64,000 bases of DNA from Crambe crambe. Lineage: Eukaryota > Porifera > Demospongiae > Poecilosclerida > Crambeidae. The first letter of the stretch is position 1, and each line of letters begins with the position of its first letter. A program made the translations under genes and the position numbers. The notes below the pieces were generated by a model. That model worked only from the letters and a program-made list of their open reading frames with translations, was not told the origin of the DNA and ran no database searches. Location: contig OZ004586.1 in assembly GCA_963924555.1 (NCBI GenBank), positions 620,001 to 684,000 on the forward strand. The letters run 5' to 3'. Shown here piece after piece: positions 13,001-28,000 of this stretch.

Positions 13001-16000
13001 GACACCACCGATGTGACGGATTTCAGTGTCACTCAGAGCTCTGTGCAGTACGAAATGGGAAGCCTGAGAAACATTTTGGTGAGATTCACTCGAGAGGAAC
13101 TGGATGAGATTAAAAGGATAGGAATTTGCATGGACAACAGTTCCTGTTTCCTCTACTTCCCTCGTAGTACTCAATTCCAGACCACTGTGACCGATTTTGC
13201 TGAGAATACGGTGGCAATCATCAACTTCTTTGAAGCCAGGATGGTAGGCAATTTCACTCCTGACACTAGTTCTCCTGTCCTTGAGAGGTTTACAGATTTC
13301 GATTTAGATGAAGGTCGACTCCGGATCAATTTTAATGAGACGATAAATGCGACTTCCATTAATGTCACTGCTATAACATTCACTGACTGGTACGCAATGG
13401 GAAGTCGTTTATTGACCACTCCATATCAGCTGACTGGTGGAACTGTCTTGTCAGACAACAGACCCTTCATTGAAATCATGTTATCAACTGACGATCTGAA
13501 CAACATCAAGGCAGACACTAGACTCTGTGTGGACTCCACTAGTTGCTGGATCCGTTTCACTTCGGATTTTGTGAGTGACACGGCTGATAACCCTGTCATG
13601 GAAGTAGCGTTGAGACCTATGGAAGGAGTATTTCCGGCATTGGAACACTCTGATAACTTCACCAATGATATGACCTCCCCTATAGTGCAATCATTCGATT
13701 TTGATTTAAATTCAGGTATTTTTACGATCTTTTTTGATGAGCCTATACAACCCGCAACTTTACAACCTGGTGAACTTACACTTCAGAGTGCTTCAAGAGC
13801 CGCTAATATCTCGTATTCCATAGCGTCTGGGACAGGAATCACCAACATGATTCAGACCAGTGTCCAGTTCCTACTCTCCACTCGTGATCTGATTGAGATC
13901 AAAGCTCGTACCAGTCTTGCCACCGACAGAACAGACACCTTCATCAGTTTCACATCTAACTTCATACGAGACACGTCACCCATTGGCACCCTCCCTGGAA
14001 ATCCAGTAAGAGCCAGAAATGCCAGCAATGGCCTCGGAGTGAGGAATTTCACTCGAGATATCACTAATCCCACACTCACCACGTTCTCCCTCCTTGATCT
14101 TGATACTGGCGTGCTGCGAGTGATATTTGATGAACCAGTGGACATCACCACATACATGCCAGGTCGATTCCACTTACAGTCCATGATTGATGGTGGAACT
14201 AATCTGACTTTCACAGAAGGTGGCAGGATCACTTATGATCCTGATTTCTCCGATCGGACCAGAGTCGACATCGTCCTGAGTGATAATGATGTCAGAGATC
14301 TGAAGCTCTTAACCGATCTTGGTACAACAAGACTCGATAGCTTCCTTTTCATTGATTCTGGTGCTATCCTTGATGTCTCGGGCAATCCAGTCAATCCTAT
14401 TCTATCCAACAGTTCCTTAAATGCTGCATTGTATTCTGAAGACACAACGCCGCCCATGCTGGAGTTTTTCTCACTGGATATGAACACTGGTATGGTCATT
14501 CTCTCTTTCAATGACATCATGTTAGCCTCTTCTTTTAACATCCTCCTCTTGGGGCTCCAGAGCAACATCTCTATACCTGCCAGTGCTCGTACCTTCACTG
14601 GAGCAAATGGAGTCACAGTGGAGAATGGATACAACATCACGTTCACCATCACCGATACAGACTTGAACGAGTTGAAAGCCAATCGTGCTCTGGCTGTCAA
14701 TGTGGGCACTACTTATCTGCTCATGGCACCGAATGCCATCACAGATGTGGCAGGAGTCGAAGTCATCGCCAGCTCCAATACAAATGCCTTCAGGGCAAGT
14801 CAGTTTATCGGTGACACCTCACCCCCCGAGCTCCGGCGTTTCACCTTTGACCTTGGTGCCGGATCGCTGACGCTGTCCTTTACGGAAGCTGTGGACACGA
14901 TAAACTTTGCACCTAATCAAGTCATCCTCCAGAACGAACGCAATGCAACTAATATTACCACTCAACACCAGATCAGAAATGGCACGCTGAGGAGCACTCC
15001 AGATCGGCAAGTGTATGATTTCGAACTCTCAGTGGAAGATTTGAACATCATAAAATCCTTCCTCAACCTCGGCACTGAAGCAAACAACACCTTCATTGTC
15101 ATTCCGTCAGAAGCGTTCCAGGATTTGAACAATAACCCCATCATAGCCATCACCCGAGATGATGCTCTACCTTCCTCGATGTTCACAGATGACTCTCAAG
15201 GCCCAATTCTGCGCAGCTATGTCTTTGACTTGAATGTGGGCACAATCTTCCTCACATTCTCCGAGTCTGTCCAGCTGAACAACTTCAATTACACTGGATT
15301 CGTTTTGAGGCAGCAGAGAACTCCAGGAGGATCGGAGTATCGACTAACAGGTGGAAGTCGTACCACTCAAGGAGGAAACATCATCGATTTGATCATTGAC
15401 CCAACAGATCTCAACAACATCAAAGCTGACACATCCCTTGCATCCTCCCTTACTAACACTTTCCTCTCTATTTTGCCCAATACTTATGAAGACACTGCAG
15501 GCAATCCAGGGACTGTTTACGTTGTCTCTTCCACCACGTTCCCAGTCCAACCTCCGAGGGTTTTCATTCCTGATACCATCAATCCAGTTCTCAGGGAATT
15601 TGATTTCGATCTTGGACGAGGGATCATCTCATTACGTTTCTCGGAGACTGTTGACCCGATGCTTGTTAATCCTGACGGTTTCATAATCCAGAGTTCTCAG
15701 GCTTTCCCCGTTGACTCTCGCAACCTCACAAGAGTCACCACTAATGCTACGACTCCTTCTTCAGAGTTTGTCATCTTCGTTCCTGGAGCTGATTTGGATT
15801 TCATCAAGCAGACAGCAGGATTTGCAACAGCCCGTGGCAATACTTACCTTGCAGTAGCCGAAGGAACTTTCCGCGATACAGCAGGAAGGAATCTGACATC
15901 TATCAATGTAACCAATGCTCTTCAGGTTACCATGTTCTTTCAAGATGATGTTGAGCCCGAACTGACGTCCTTTGATCTGGACATGAATCAAGGAATACTG

Positions 16001-19000
16001 ACTTTTATATTTTCAGAAGCTGTCTTGACTGATGGCGTGCTGGATTTGACTCTTGTTACTCTTCACAGCGAGAGGCAGTCTGCAAGTGTGAATTTCACAC
16101 TCACTGGAGGCGAACTGCTGAACTTTGGACCTCAACCTCAAGTGCGTGTCCGGCTCTCATCCACTGACTTTAACAACCTTAAAAATATCTCAGACATAGC
16201 CACTTCCAGTAGCAACATCTTTGTATCTATTGCTGACAATGCCACTACTGACGTCGGTCAGAATCTGCTGAGTGGGCGAGATTTCAACGATGCTGTTAAT
16301 GTGGGTGTTTTCACACCAGACACAATGGCACCTAGTCTCGTTGAGTTTGAGATTCGTCTCGTCCAAGAACCACTCCAACTTGTCCTAACGTTCAGTGAGA
16401 CGATTAACATTGGCACTCTGAATATAGGCACAATCAGTTTATCAGATGGTGGTACAAGTTCAATACCAGCTCTTTCAGGGACGGGTGTGCAGGACACGAC
16501 TGATCCTCGCGTTGTCATACTCAGCCTAGATCAGTCCATTCTTGACTCACTTCGAAATATGAATGCATTTCAAACGATTGCCCGAAGCAGAAACACCAGT
16601 GTCATTGAAATCCGATCAACTACAATACAGGACAGAGCGGTCCCTCCAAATGCGGTAACAGCTGCTTCCAATGTCATAGCAACGGTGTACAATGTTGATC
16701 TAGTGCCTCCAACCATTGCCAACTTCACACTGGATTTCGATGCTGGGAATTTGATAGTGGTATTTGATGAGAACGTCCAGCCTGATTCCTTCCAGCCATC
16801 TTTTCTCACTCTCTCCTCAGGACAAGGTTCTGGGGTGTCTATGATCGATATTTCTGAGGTTGCAAGTGCTCGAGAGATCGTCAATAGACAGATGATCAAG
16901 ATCACGATAGACCCAGCAAACATTACAGCCATCAAACTGAATGAGGATCTAGCCATTTCGCAGAACACAACTTTCATCTCTCACTCTGCCAATGTGATAT
17001 GCGATATCGCTAACAACTGTGCCGAGGCTCTGCCAATATCCTCCGCCTTACGAACTGTAGACTACATCAGAGACTCAACCAGCCCTCGATTGGTGGAATT
17101 TGAGTTTGATGCTAACAGTAGAGTCCTCACACTCTCCTTTGATGAAGTAGTGAATGCGTCCAGCTTGGATCCTAGACAGATTACTTTCCAGGATGAACGT
17201 GCTGCTTACCCTGATCGGAGCTTCACTCTGACCGGGGGTATGATCAACAGCACAGATGGTCTTATCATTGATGTGATCGTTGATGCCACAGATAAGAACT
17301 CCATGAAGGCCCTGGGTGACATACTTACCACTCGGGACACCACTTTCCTGTCCATCACATCAGAGCTTGTCTTGGATATGGCCGGGAACTTCGTACAAGA
17401 GATACGGCCAAGAAATGCTCTTGGAGTCAGCACCATGTTTAATGCTGATTCTGTCAATCCACAGATCACCACAGCTGATATTGATCTAGACTCTGGGATA
17501 TTCACTCTCAATTTTGATGAGACTATCAACATATCCACCCTCCGAGCTGATCAGTTGAACATCTCGGGGTATATCCTCAGTGCAGATTCTGTTCCTGTGT
17601 CGCTGACACCAAATCCCTCATCCCCCCAGTCTGTTCCTATCCGTCTGAGCTCAACTGACCTCAACAACATCAAATTTATGTCAATTTGCTCTGGAGTGAT
17701 GGGAGCCAATGATTGCAACCTTGTCAATACTGCCTTATTGGCAGTGGACACCAGTGGTCTCCCAGTTGTAGCCCAGGGCTTTGCCAATCCACTATCAATC
17801 AGTGTGCAACCAGATATGACAGGTCCAAGGTTGATCGAATTTAGGATGTTCAATCTGATAAATGGAACACTTCAGCTTCTCTTTGATGAGCCAGTGGTGA
17901 ACTCTTCGCTCACAAGTAACAGACTCGTCCTTCAGAGTTTGTTTGAAGTTGGAAGTGATGAATCGAGACATCGAGTGATTTCTGCCACGGTGATAATGAC
18001 CAATGAAATATCCACTTTGGTGACTTTGCAACTCTCAACGAACGACATCTTTGAAGTTCAAGAGGACACTAAACTCTGCACCAGTCGTGGAAGCTGCTAC
18101 GTTAGTTTGGAGACTGATTTCATTCGAGATCTTGTCAACCTCCCCAGTCTTGCTGTTGGCAATGACACTCAACTGATCGTAACGAACTTCATCATGGATG
18201 TGACAAGCCCAGTTCTCAATTTGTTCGACCTGGACATGAACTCTGGTAACTTGACTCTGACTTTCAGTGAGCCAGTGAGAATTAGTTCCTTTGACTTCAC
18301 GGGAATAATTATCCAGAGTGATCGATCAGTCTCAGATCAGCAAGATTTCTATCAATTGACAGGCGGTTCCACTAATGCAATGAATGGAGACAGGATGGTC
18401 ATTGTACAGCTCACTTCAACTGATCTAAATGTGCTGAAACTAAGAGACTTTGCTTCAAGTGGCAATGACACTTACCTGTCTCTCTCCTCCAGCACTGTCA
18501 CTGACACAGCAGGCAACCTTGTCACTGCCATACTGCAAACTGCAGCCCTGAGAGTTGGGAACTTCACATTTGACATCGAACCTCCAGTTCTTGCCAGCTA
18601 CACTTTGGATATCAACAATAACCTGCTTCAGCTCATGTTTAATGAACCTGTCATGCTCAGAACTGTCAATATCTCTGGACTTACGCTCCAATCCGCTGCT
18701 TTATCTCCTGCAGTGACCCTCCCCCTCTCTCCCGGAGCTGTAAGAGCGACTTCAAACGTCTCTCTGTTAGTCGAGATCGAGTTGAGCAGATCAGATGTGG
18801 CTACCATTAAACTGAACGATAATTTTGGTACCAATACTTCAAACACTTATTTGACCATCTTGATGAATTCTATCTATGATGTGGCTGGTAATGGAATCGA
18901 AGCAGCTGGGCCTATCCAAGCATCAAGTCACCTGCCAGATGCATCAAGGCCTCAAGTCATCAGTGCCTCTTTTGATATCCAAGCAGGGATTCTCAATCTT

Positions 19001-22000
19001 ACCTTTTCTGATGTCGTCAATACAAGGACATTTGATGCCACTGCCATCACTGTCCAATCTGCAAGAACGTCTCTCCCCGGTGAAGTGGTGCTATTGAGCA
19101 ATGATTCAACCACCTCCAGTCCCAATGGATATGAAGTGGTCGTTGACCTCTCCCTACAAGATCATATCCGAATCAGAGATATTCCTACACTCGCACGAAG
19201 CATAGAGAGTACTTATTTCACTGTGCAGGCCTTCGCCATCGATGATGTGTTTAGAGTAGATGTTCTCGCTATCACTGATGGCAAAGCCTTGCAGGCTGAT
19301 AGTGTGATCCAAGATACCGATCCTCCACTTCTCAACTCTTACCAGCTTGACCTCAACCGAGGAAGGTTGATATTCTCCTTCAGTGACCTTGTCAACGTTT
19401 CCACATTCCAGGAAGAGCTGGTGACTATTCAGAATGCTACATCTGGTGGATCATCAAGTCTGACTGTTACTGGAGGCACTGTGACCAGACTCAGTGATGG
19501 AAGTACTGTTTCCCTCCAGCTATCGGACTCCAGTCTAGATCAGCTTCTTACGATAAGAGATCTCGCAACCTCCGTTGACGATACTTTCCTGTCTGTGACA
19601 ATGATGGGTTTGATCAGAGATCTCTCAGGAAATCCCTCTCCTCCAATCTCACCTCCAAGAATGGTGGATACTTACATCAATGATACGACTGGACCAAGTG
19701 TTCTTACTTACCAGCTCAACATGAATGATGGCTTCTTGACTTTGACTCTCAACGAGATTGTCCCAACGAGTACATTTGAACCAACTAATCTCGTACTGCA
19801 AGGAGTAAGCAACATCAGTTCTGTGAGTACTACTGCTGCCATCTTGAACTACACTCTAACTGGAGGGAACTTAACTGAATCCGGTAATAGTCGTATTCTT
19901 ACGATTCAGATTTCCAGTGCAGACTTGAACAATCTTAAAGCTTTACCACACATTGCCACATCACAGGACACCTCTTTCCTAGCCGTAATTGGTCCAGCAT
20001 TTGAGGATATCACTGGAAACGAGGCAGCCCTAGTGGACCAATCGGAGGCTCAGCGAGCCGATGTATTTGTGAGGGACAGTTCTCCTCCATTCTTGGTGGA
20101 TTTTGATCTCAATCTCAACTCCATGGAAATCATTTTCACTTTCAGTGAAACAGTTGATGTCTCGACTTTAGAATTCACCCAATTCACATTCCTCTCAGCT
20201 CCTGGGGCTCCTCTTCAGAACCAGCTCGTCCTGATGGACGGCACTACCACTCAAAACTATGCTGCTACTGTGACTGCCACTCTTGCACTCATGGACTTCT
20301 ACGGCTTGCAGTTGATCGAAAACCTAGCCACTTCTGAGAATGACACTTACCTCTCTTTCACAGCCACTGCGGTCAGAGATTCGGCTGGCAATCAAATCAC
20401 TCCCATAACACTTACAAGTGCTAAACAAGTTCGTCAGTACACCAGAGATATGACTCCACCTACTCTGATGAGGTACGATCTGGATCTGGATGCTGGTTTT
20501 CTCAACATGTCCTTCGATGAGGTCATCGTTGCTTCTAGCTTTGACCCCACTCTTGTCAGCTTCTCATCCTCCAATGCAACAGTTTCAGCAATCGATCTCA
20601 CCACTAGTATGCCTGTTTCAAGTAATGGGGTGAATATCGATATTGTTTTAGCACCAGAAGACCTCAATGCTCTGAAGTCGCATTTATCTGTAGGAAAATC
20701 TAGGAGGACAACTTACCTGTTCTTTGGTGAGGGTGCAGTGACTGATGCTGCTGGTAATAACATCACTCAGTTCTCCATTGCCAGACGTGTGCAGACGTTG
20801 ATAGCCGATGCCAGACCTCCATCGCTCATCATATTCAATATCGACATCACCGAGAGGAGAATTGTCCTCATGTTCGATGAGATAGTGAACGCAAGTCGAT
20901 TCTCACCTACGGCTCTAACTTTGATTAACAGCACTCTATCTCCCCCTGCTTCATCCTTTTTCCGACTTACTACCTCCAGCAGTGTTCAAAGTGTGAACGG
21001 CAGTGTCATCACCGTCACCATTGGCAACCAAGACTTCAACTTCATATCCGACATCCTTGACCTGGCTACCCTGAGCAACAACACATTCCTGATTCTCGAA
21101 GGATCATCTCTGACTGATTTAGCAGGAAATCCAATCATAGCTGTTCGTCTGCCAAATCCCTTCCCGGTCAACGAGTTCATACAGGATGCTCGCCCACCAT
21201 CTCTTACATCTTACTCCCTGGACATGAACACTGGCATTCTCTCCCTCTCCTTCTCTGAAGCCATCAGTCCTCAAAGACTCACAGTCTCGGGAATCACTTT
21301 CCACAGCACTGCCACACCCATTATGGGTGTGACTGAATCCTATCAGCTGACTGTGCATGAGAGAGCTGTGCGGACAGATCCCAACGTTGTTGTGGTTACT
21401 TTATCATCAACTGATGTCAATGAACTGAAGGCTCGTACAAATCTTACTCAAAGCAACGATACCACATACATCTCCATCACAAGTGCAGTGATTGTGGATA
21501 CCTCGGTCCTTGGGGTAGTACCGATACCTCCAACCTCAGCTCTGAATGTTGACATTTTCATCGGTGACACTAACAGGCCTAATTTGGAAGCGTTTGATTT
21601 TGACTTGAATCGAGGCATCATGATGCTGCAGTTCAACGAGACTGTGGACGTGGGGAGCATCAGCTTGGAAGAGTTTACGTTCAGAAGTATCCAATTCATG
21701 GGCGGAGTTACAGTCAATCTTGCCAACACTCAACTTCCCGTGACGGATTCTGCAACTCTGACCTTACAGCTGAGTAGAGAAGATTTGAACAGGATCAAGA
21801 GTCTTCCAGTGTGCACTCGGAGAGAAGACTGTTACATCTCCTTCCCTGAGTCTGTTCTGAACGACACGTCAGGGAATCGTGTGCTGCCAGTGCCTATCAA
21901 TCTTGCCGTACGTGTGGGGAACTTTACTCCAGACACAGACCCACCCATGCTGCAGCAGTTCACGTCGTTCGACAGGAACACGGGAGTCTTTGTTCTCAAT

Positions 22001-25000
22001 TTCTCAGAGACGATCAACATCAGCACTTTCCAACCAGTTCAGTTGGAACTGCAAAGTAGCTCTCGCAACCCTCCAGAGTCATATTTCTTGACAGGAGCCA
22101 TATATGCAGAGGAAAATACTGACATTCTCACCATCAATTTCACCACTTCGGATCTAAATGCGATCAAGTCATCTCAAACACTTTGTACCTTCAGTGAGGT
22201 GTGTGTAATCAGGTTCTCTGAATTACTAGTCCAGGACACAGCTGGCAACAACATCACATCTGTACTAGACGGTCGAGCAGATCTTCGTTTCACTCCTGAC
22301 AGATTCATTAATGATATGACTCGACCGAATTTGATAGCATTTGATCTCGACTTGAACACCGGGAGAGTGATGCTGGAATTTGATGAAACTGTGAATGGTG
22401 GTGGTCTTAACACTGATGATATAGTCATCACGAACGCCTTCAACTCCTCTCAATCCATTCGCTTACAGCGTACAAGTCCTCTGGCTATCAACCCTCCTCT
22501 CATCACTGGTGGGCTAGCACTCCGTTCCCCGACGCTTATCTTCAATCTGATTAGTGATGACCTCACACGAATCAAGGCCAATATCGACCTTGCAACTTCT
22601 GCTGACGATACCTTCATAACATTCACATCCAATGCTGTAAGTGATACCTCGAGACCATCCAACTCGATCGTTAGTGCCACTGATGGTATTGATCCCATTC
22701 AAGTGAGGAACTACACTCGTGACTCTACCAGTCCTCGTCTCACTGTTTTCACTCAACTTGACATGAACGATGAAAACATCCGTCTTCAATTCAGCGAACC
22801 CATGAACCTCACCAGCATCAATTTCGGTGGCATCACAATCAGAGCTGGGACCAACAGTTCCATATTTTATCGGCTCACTGGAGGTATTAGTCCACGATTC
22901 ATTGATAATCTAAGACAGGTGATCCACTTCGACATCACTCCTGAGGATGTGAGAGGTATCAAACTTCTGTTTCCAGATTTGGCCACTGGAATTGCCAATT
23001 CTTTCATAGCTATCGATGGTGGTAGCTTCATTGATACCGCAGGAAATTTCAACCAGGAAACGCCTGTCACTGCTGCTCTCCAAGTGGACGTCAACAACTA
23101 TGGAAGGGACACCACACCTCCTAGTCTCCTCCGTTTCGAGCTCGATATCAATTCTGGGATATTCAACTTGACTTTCGATGATGTCATAGACGTAATGTCA
23201 GTCCGTCCAACCTCTATTAGTCTTCAGAACGAGAGGGTGAGGAACAGAGACACAGATTTTTTCACTCTAACTAATGCCAATCCAATCATGGGAAATGATT
23301 ACTCAGTGAGAATTCGACTTGTTCCCTCGGACTTGAATGCCATCAAAGCCATCCCAACTCTTGCCACCGATACCTCCAACACTTTCATCGTGTTGGGTAC
23401 TAATGCCTTTACTGATGTTGCTGGCAGTTTTCTCACTCCTGTGATAGAAGCCGATGCCTTGAATGCAAGTTTTGTGGGACGTGACACTGAGAGTCCAGAG
23501 CTTTTGAGCTTCACGTTCAATGCAAGCACTGGCGTGTTGGTCTTCATGTTCGATGAGGCCGTGAATGTTAGTAGCATCAACCCTATCGGCTTTGTCCTCC
23601 AAAATGTGGTCTCTCGTTCCACTGCTTCCATTCCTCGTCGATTCAGAAGACTTACTGGAGGTTCTCCAACCGTCACTGAGCCTTCCAGACTCTTCAGTTT
23701 CACACTGGCTCGAGACGACATCAATTACATCAAGGAATTCACTGATTTCGGCACTTCAGAGAACGACACTTTCTTGGTGGCTGATAGTTCAGCATTGAGA
23801 GATATGGCTAACAATCCTCTAGTGCAGATCACAGACTCGGCAGCACTGATGGCCTTGGACCACTATCCTGATATAGTCCCTCCTACTCTCCAGTCCTTCC
23901 TCCTGGACATCAATACTGACCAGATTTTGTTGACCTTCAGCGAAACTGTTAACGTAACGACTGTTAACTCCAGTCAGTTTATCATCCAGTCGGCTCCAGG
24001 GTCCATAATCGGAGATTATTACCAGTTCACTGATAGCACTGTCTCCCTGACCAACGATGACGTAGTCACCATTTTCATCAGCCGAACTGACTCTAATAAC
24101 ATCAAGGCAAACACTCGAATAGCCACTTCAGCTGCTACCACGTACATCAGATTCTTTGCTGGAGCTGTTTTCGATCAAAATGACAATCCAACTGAAGGAA
24201 TCCCGAATGGTATGGCTCAACAAGTCTCCTCCTACATCAATGACACTCGATCTCCAACTCTGGACAGATTTGAAATCCAAAATGGCCCTGGAATCATCTC
24301 GTTCACTTTCTCCGAGTCTGTTGATGTTTCCACCTTTAATCCAACCTCATTCCTGTTCATGAACACCCCTAATGTGGGCAGTGCCGCCTTCCAAAGGCGC
24401 TTGACAGGTGGAAACGTCTTGAGTCAAAATGGCCCTGTCGTCAACTTTCGGCTCAGTTATGACGACATCAACTTCATCAAAGCCGAGAGCATGTTTTTCA
24501 CCAATGAGATCAATTCGTACGTCTCCATATCGTCAGATGCAGTCAGCGACACTCAAGGCAATCCTGTGACTCCTATTTCCAATACTTCGGCACTGCAAGC
24601 TGGGTTCTTTGTCGGTGACACAATAGCTCCAACGCTCTTCAATTTCACTCTGGATTTGAACTCAAACACCCTGATTCTGACATTCTCCGAGACAGTGGTC
24701 GGAAGCTCTCTCATACCTCAAAGTTTCACTTTATTGTCTCAACCATCCTCTGCTCCCAATTCATCGTATAATTTGACGGGATATGACAGGATTTTCCCTG
24801 CAATTAGTCCAGTCCTCAACATTGTATTAACAACCAATGATGCTAATGCTCTCAAGCAGGATCTCGAACTGGGCACTTCGATCGAAACCACTTATCTCAG
24901 CTTTGAAGCTGATAGTGTCGCTGACACCAGTGGAAATAACATCACTGCAGTGAACCAAACATCTGCTGTTCAAGCAATGGCCGTCATCCTAGACATAACT

Positions 25001-28000
25001 CCTCCCTCCTTGGTCTCATTTGGACTGGATATGACAGGGGCTACCCCACCTGTGATTCTTGTGTTGTCGTTCTCTGAGACTGTGAATGCGTCTTCTTTGA
25101 ACGTGCGATCCATAACGCTGCAGGAGAGAACAACTCTTGTAGGTCAGAGTTTCACTCTCACGACTAACAGCACAGTGGCTTTGATCAACTCCTTTGTGCT
25201 CAGAGTCACTCTAGGGAGTGGGGATTTGGAAATGATCCGAGCAAGACCCCCTCTTGGTCAATTCCCAAATACGACTCACATTTCTCTACTTAGCAGGGCT
25301 GTACTGGATATGGCCGCTCAGATCTCTAACCCTGTCTCAGGATTGAGAGCTAGGTTCATCAATGCCGACCTCATCCCTCCACAACTCAGCTCATTCACCC
25401 TCGATAAGAACCTTGGCCATCTCATCCTCACTTACAGTGAAAATGTCAACTCTGCAACTTTCAGGCCTGATTTGGTGACCCTCTCTGATAATTCATCGGA
25501 AAGTCACATGATTTTGTCCAGAATCATTTTTCCCAGCACTGGAGAGATTGTTACCGTTCCATTGAGTTCTGCAGATCAGAATATCATCAAGGACAGCTCG
25601 AGTCTTGGAATACGTGAAAATACGACCTACATCACCTTCCCAGCCTCTGTGATTGAGGATATCGCCGGAAATGATGCTTTGGCTGTGACAGTGCGCATGG
25701 CTGCTAATGTCATACGTGATGCCACACCCCCCGAGATCAATAGATTCGATATAGATTTTGAGAGGATGAACATCACTTTAGTATTCAATGAACCAATCGA
25801 CTCATCTTCTCTAGATGTCAGGCACATCACTCTGCAGAGTGAGAGAGCAGCTTTTCCAAATCTCTTCTATTCTCTAAGACAGGCTGACAACGTTGCCACT
25901 TTCAACTTCAGCACTGTCCTGACCTTTGGACTTAGTGCTCGTGACCGAAATGCAGTTCAGGCTATAATTGGTCTTGGGACGAATGAAAACGACACTTTCC
26001 TTGCAGTCAACCCTGAAGCTATCATGGATACCAGTGGGAATATGGTCGCCAGAGTGTCTCCATCTTTAGCTCTGCCTGTTTCTTCCTTCCAGATTGATAC
26101 TGTCAGACCTGAACTCACAGGATTTGGTCTTAATCTCGACAGTAGAGTCTTGAGGTTATCCTTCAGTGAAAGTGTCGATTCATCAACACTGAATCGTACT
26201 CTTTTCTCCCTCCACAACATGGCTGATTCCCAAACTATAATGTTCCTCACCAGTGTCCCAACCACAAGCATCACCAGTGTGGTGGAGGTCAGCATGTCAA
26301 CTGCTGACTTCATAAATCTCGGCTCCCAAAGTCTTTGCATTCGTGGAAGTGATTGCTTCTTGGATATTGAAGATTCAGCAATTTTCGACACTTTGGGACT
26401 CGCAGTGGAGCAAAGATTGGACGTTCCTCTTACACTTACTGATTTCATTCCCGACACATCGCGTCCAAGTCTCGTTCAGTTTACAAGTATTGACATTGGC
26501 ACTGGACTACTCAATCTCACCTTCTCTGAAGCAGTTGACATCACTACTTTGAACACTAGTACCATCGTACTCCAGTCCTTCTTTGAAGATGCATCACAGA
26601 GTTACAGATTGAGTGAGAACTTGACGGCTACCAGCAATGGCGGTTCCTTCGTAAGCATCAGTCTCTCCAGTCAAGACATTGCAGCCATCAAAGTCAGTGA
26701 ACTTCTTTGTACCATTCGAAGCAACTGCTATATTGCTCTTGATTCTGCAACGATTCAAGATGTTTCAGGCATTGGAAACTTGGCCACTGCTGCAGGTCCT
26801 CCTGGAGCAACCTTGATTGTCAGTCTCTTTGATGAGGACGGAATCAATCCAGTCCTGAGGAGCTTTGATTTCAATCTCGAAGTTGGCAATCTTACTCTGT
26901 CCTTCAGTGAGCCCGTGGACGAGAATAGATTAAATCTTGCTGGAATTATAGTACAGTCTGAACAAGGAAGCTTGGATGCTGTTGAGTACTATCGACTAAC
27001 TTCAGCTCTGGTGTCAACTGAAGATGACAGTAGTACACTAATCTTGGAGCTTGCGGACAGTGACATCAATGCCATCAAACGCTTCCCAACTCTTGCTACA
27101 TCAAATACCACCACTTTCTTGTCCATCGCTTCAAATGCCATAACAGACTTAGCTACCAGACCGAACCCAGTATCTGCCACTGCAGTTGGAATGGAAATCA
27201 GAGTTTCTTCGTTCGTTAATGACATCTTACCTCCAAGACTTTTGAATTTTACTTTCGATATCAACAGTGATCGTCTAGTCCTCACGTTTGACGAACCAGT
27301 CAATAAAACATCTTTAGTGTTTGGTAACATCACTCTCTTTTCAACCAACTCCACCACCAATGCTGACGATTTCTCAATCTCTCTTTCTCGTGGGTCTTTC
27401 CTCAATCCTCAAGAAATCTTGTCCAGTGTGGTCACGATTTTGCTAGATAATCAAGACATAGGCCGGGTCAAGATAAACTCGTCCATTGGGAGTTCACGAG
27501 ACAACACCTTTCTTGAACTTTCAGCTGGTGCTGTGCAAGACAGAGCAGAGAATCTAGTTGGGGCTAGTGAGAGACTCCAAGCGCAGTTATTCTTGGAGGA
27601 TACGACTAGACCTGAATTATTGGAGTTCGTTTTTAACATCGAGACTGGAAGGCTTACTCTGACCTTTAACGATGTCGTCAATTTCACCACATTTGATGCT
27701 ACTGCCTTCACAATTCAAGACATGGCACAAAGCCGTGCCTCTTACCAGCTCTCCCGAATGACCACAACCAGTGGTCCGGATGGTTATTCCATCACAGTCG
27801 ACATTTCTCCACAAGATCTCCTCAACATCAAACTAATCCCAGGCCTTGCAAAGTCGCTGAACTCCACTTACATCACGATGCAAGCATTTGCTATCGATGA
27901 CATCGCTAGAGTGGATGTCCTGGCCATCACAGATGGAAAAGCACAGAGAGCTGCTCAATACATAGCAGATAATGCTGCTCCGATGCTGGAAACCATCGAT

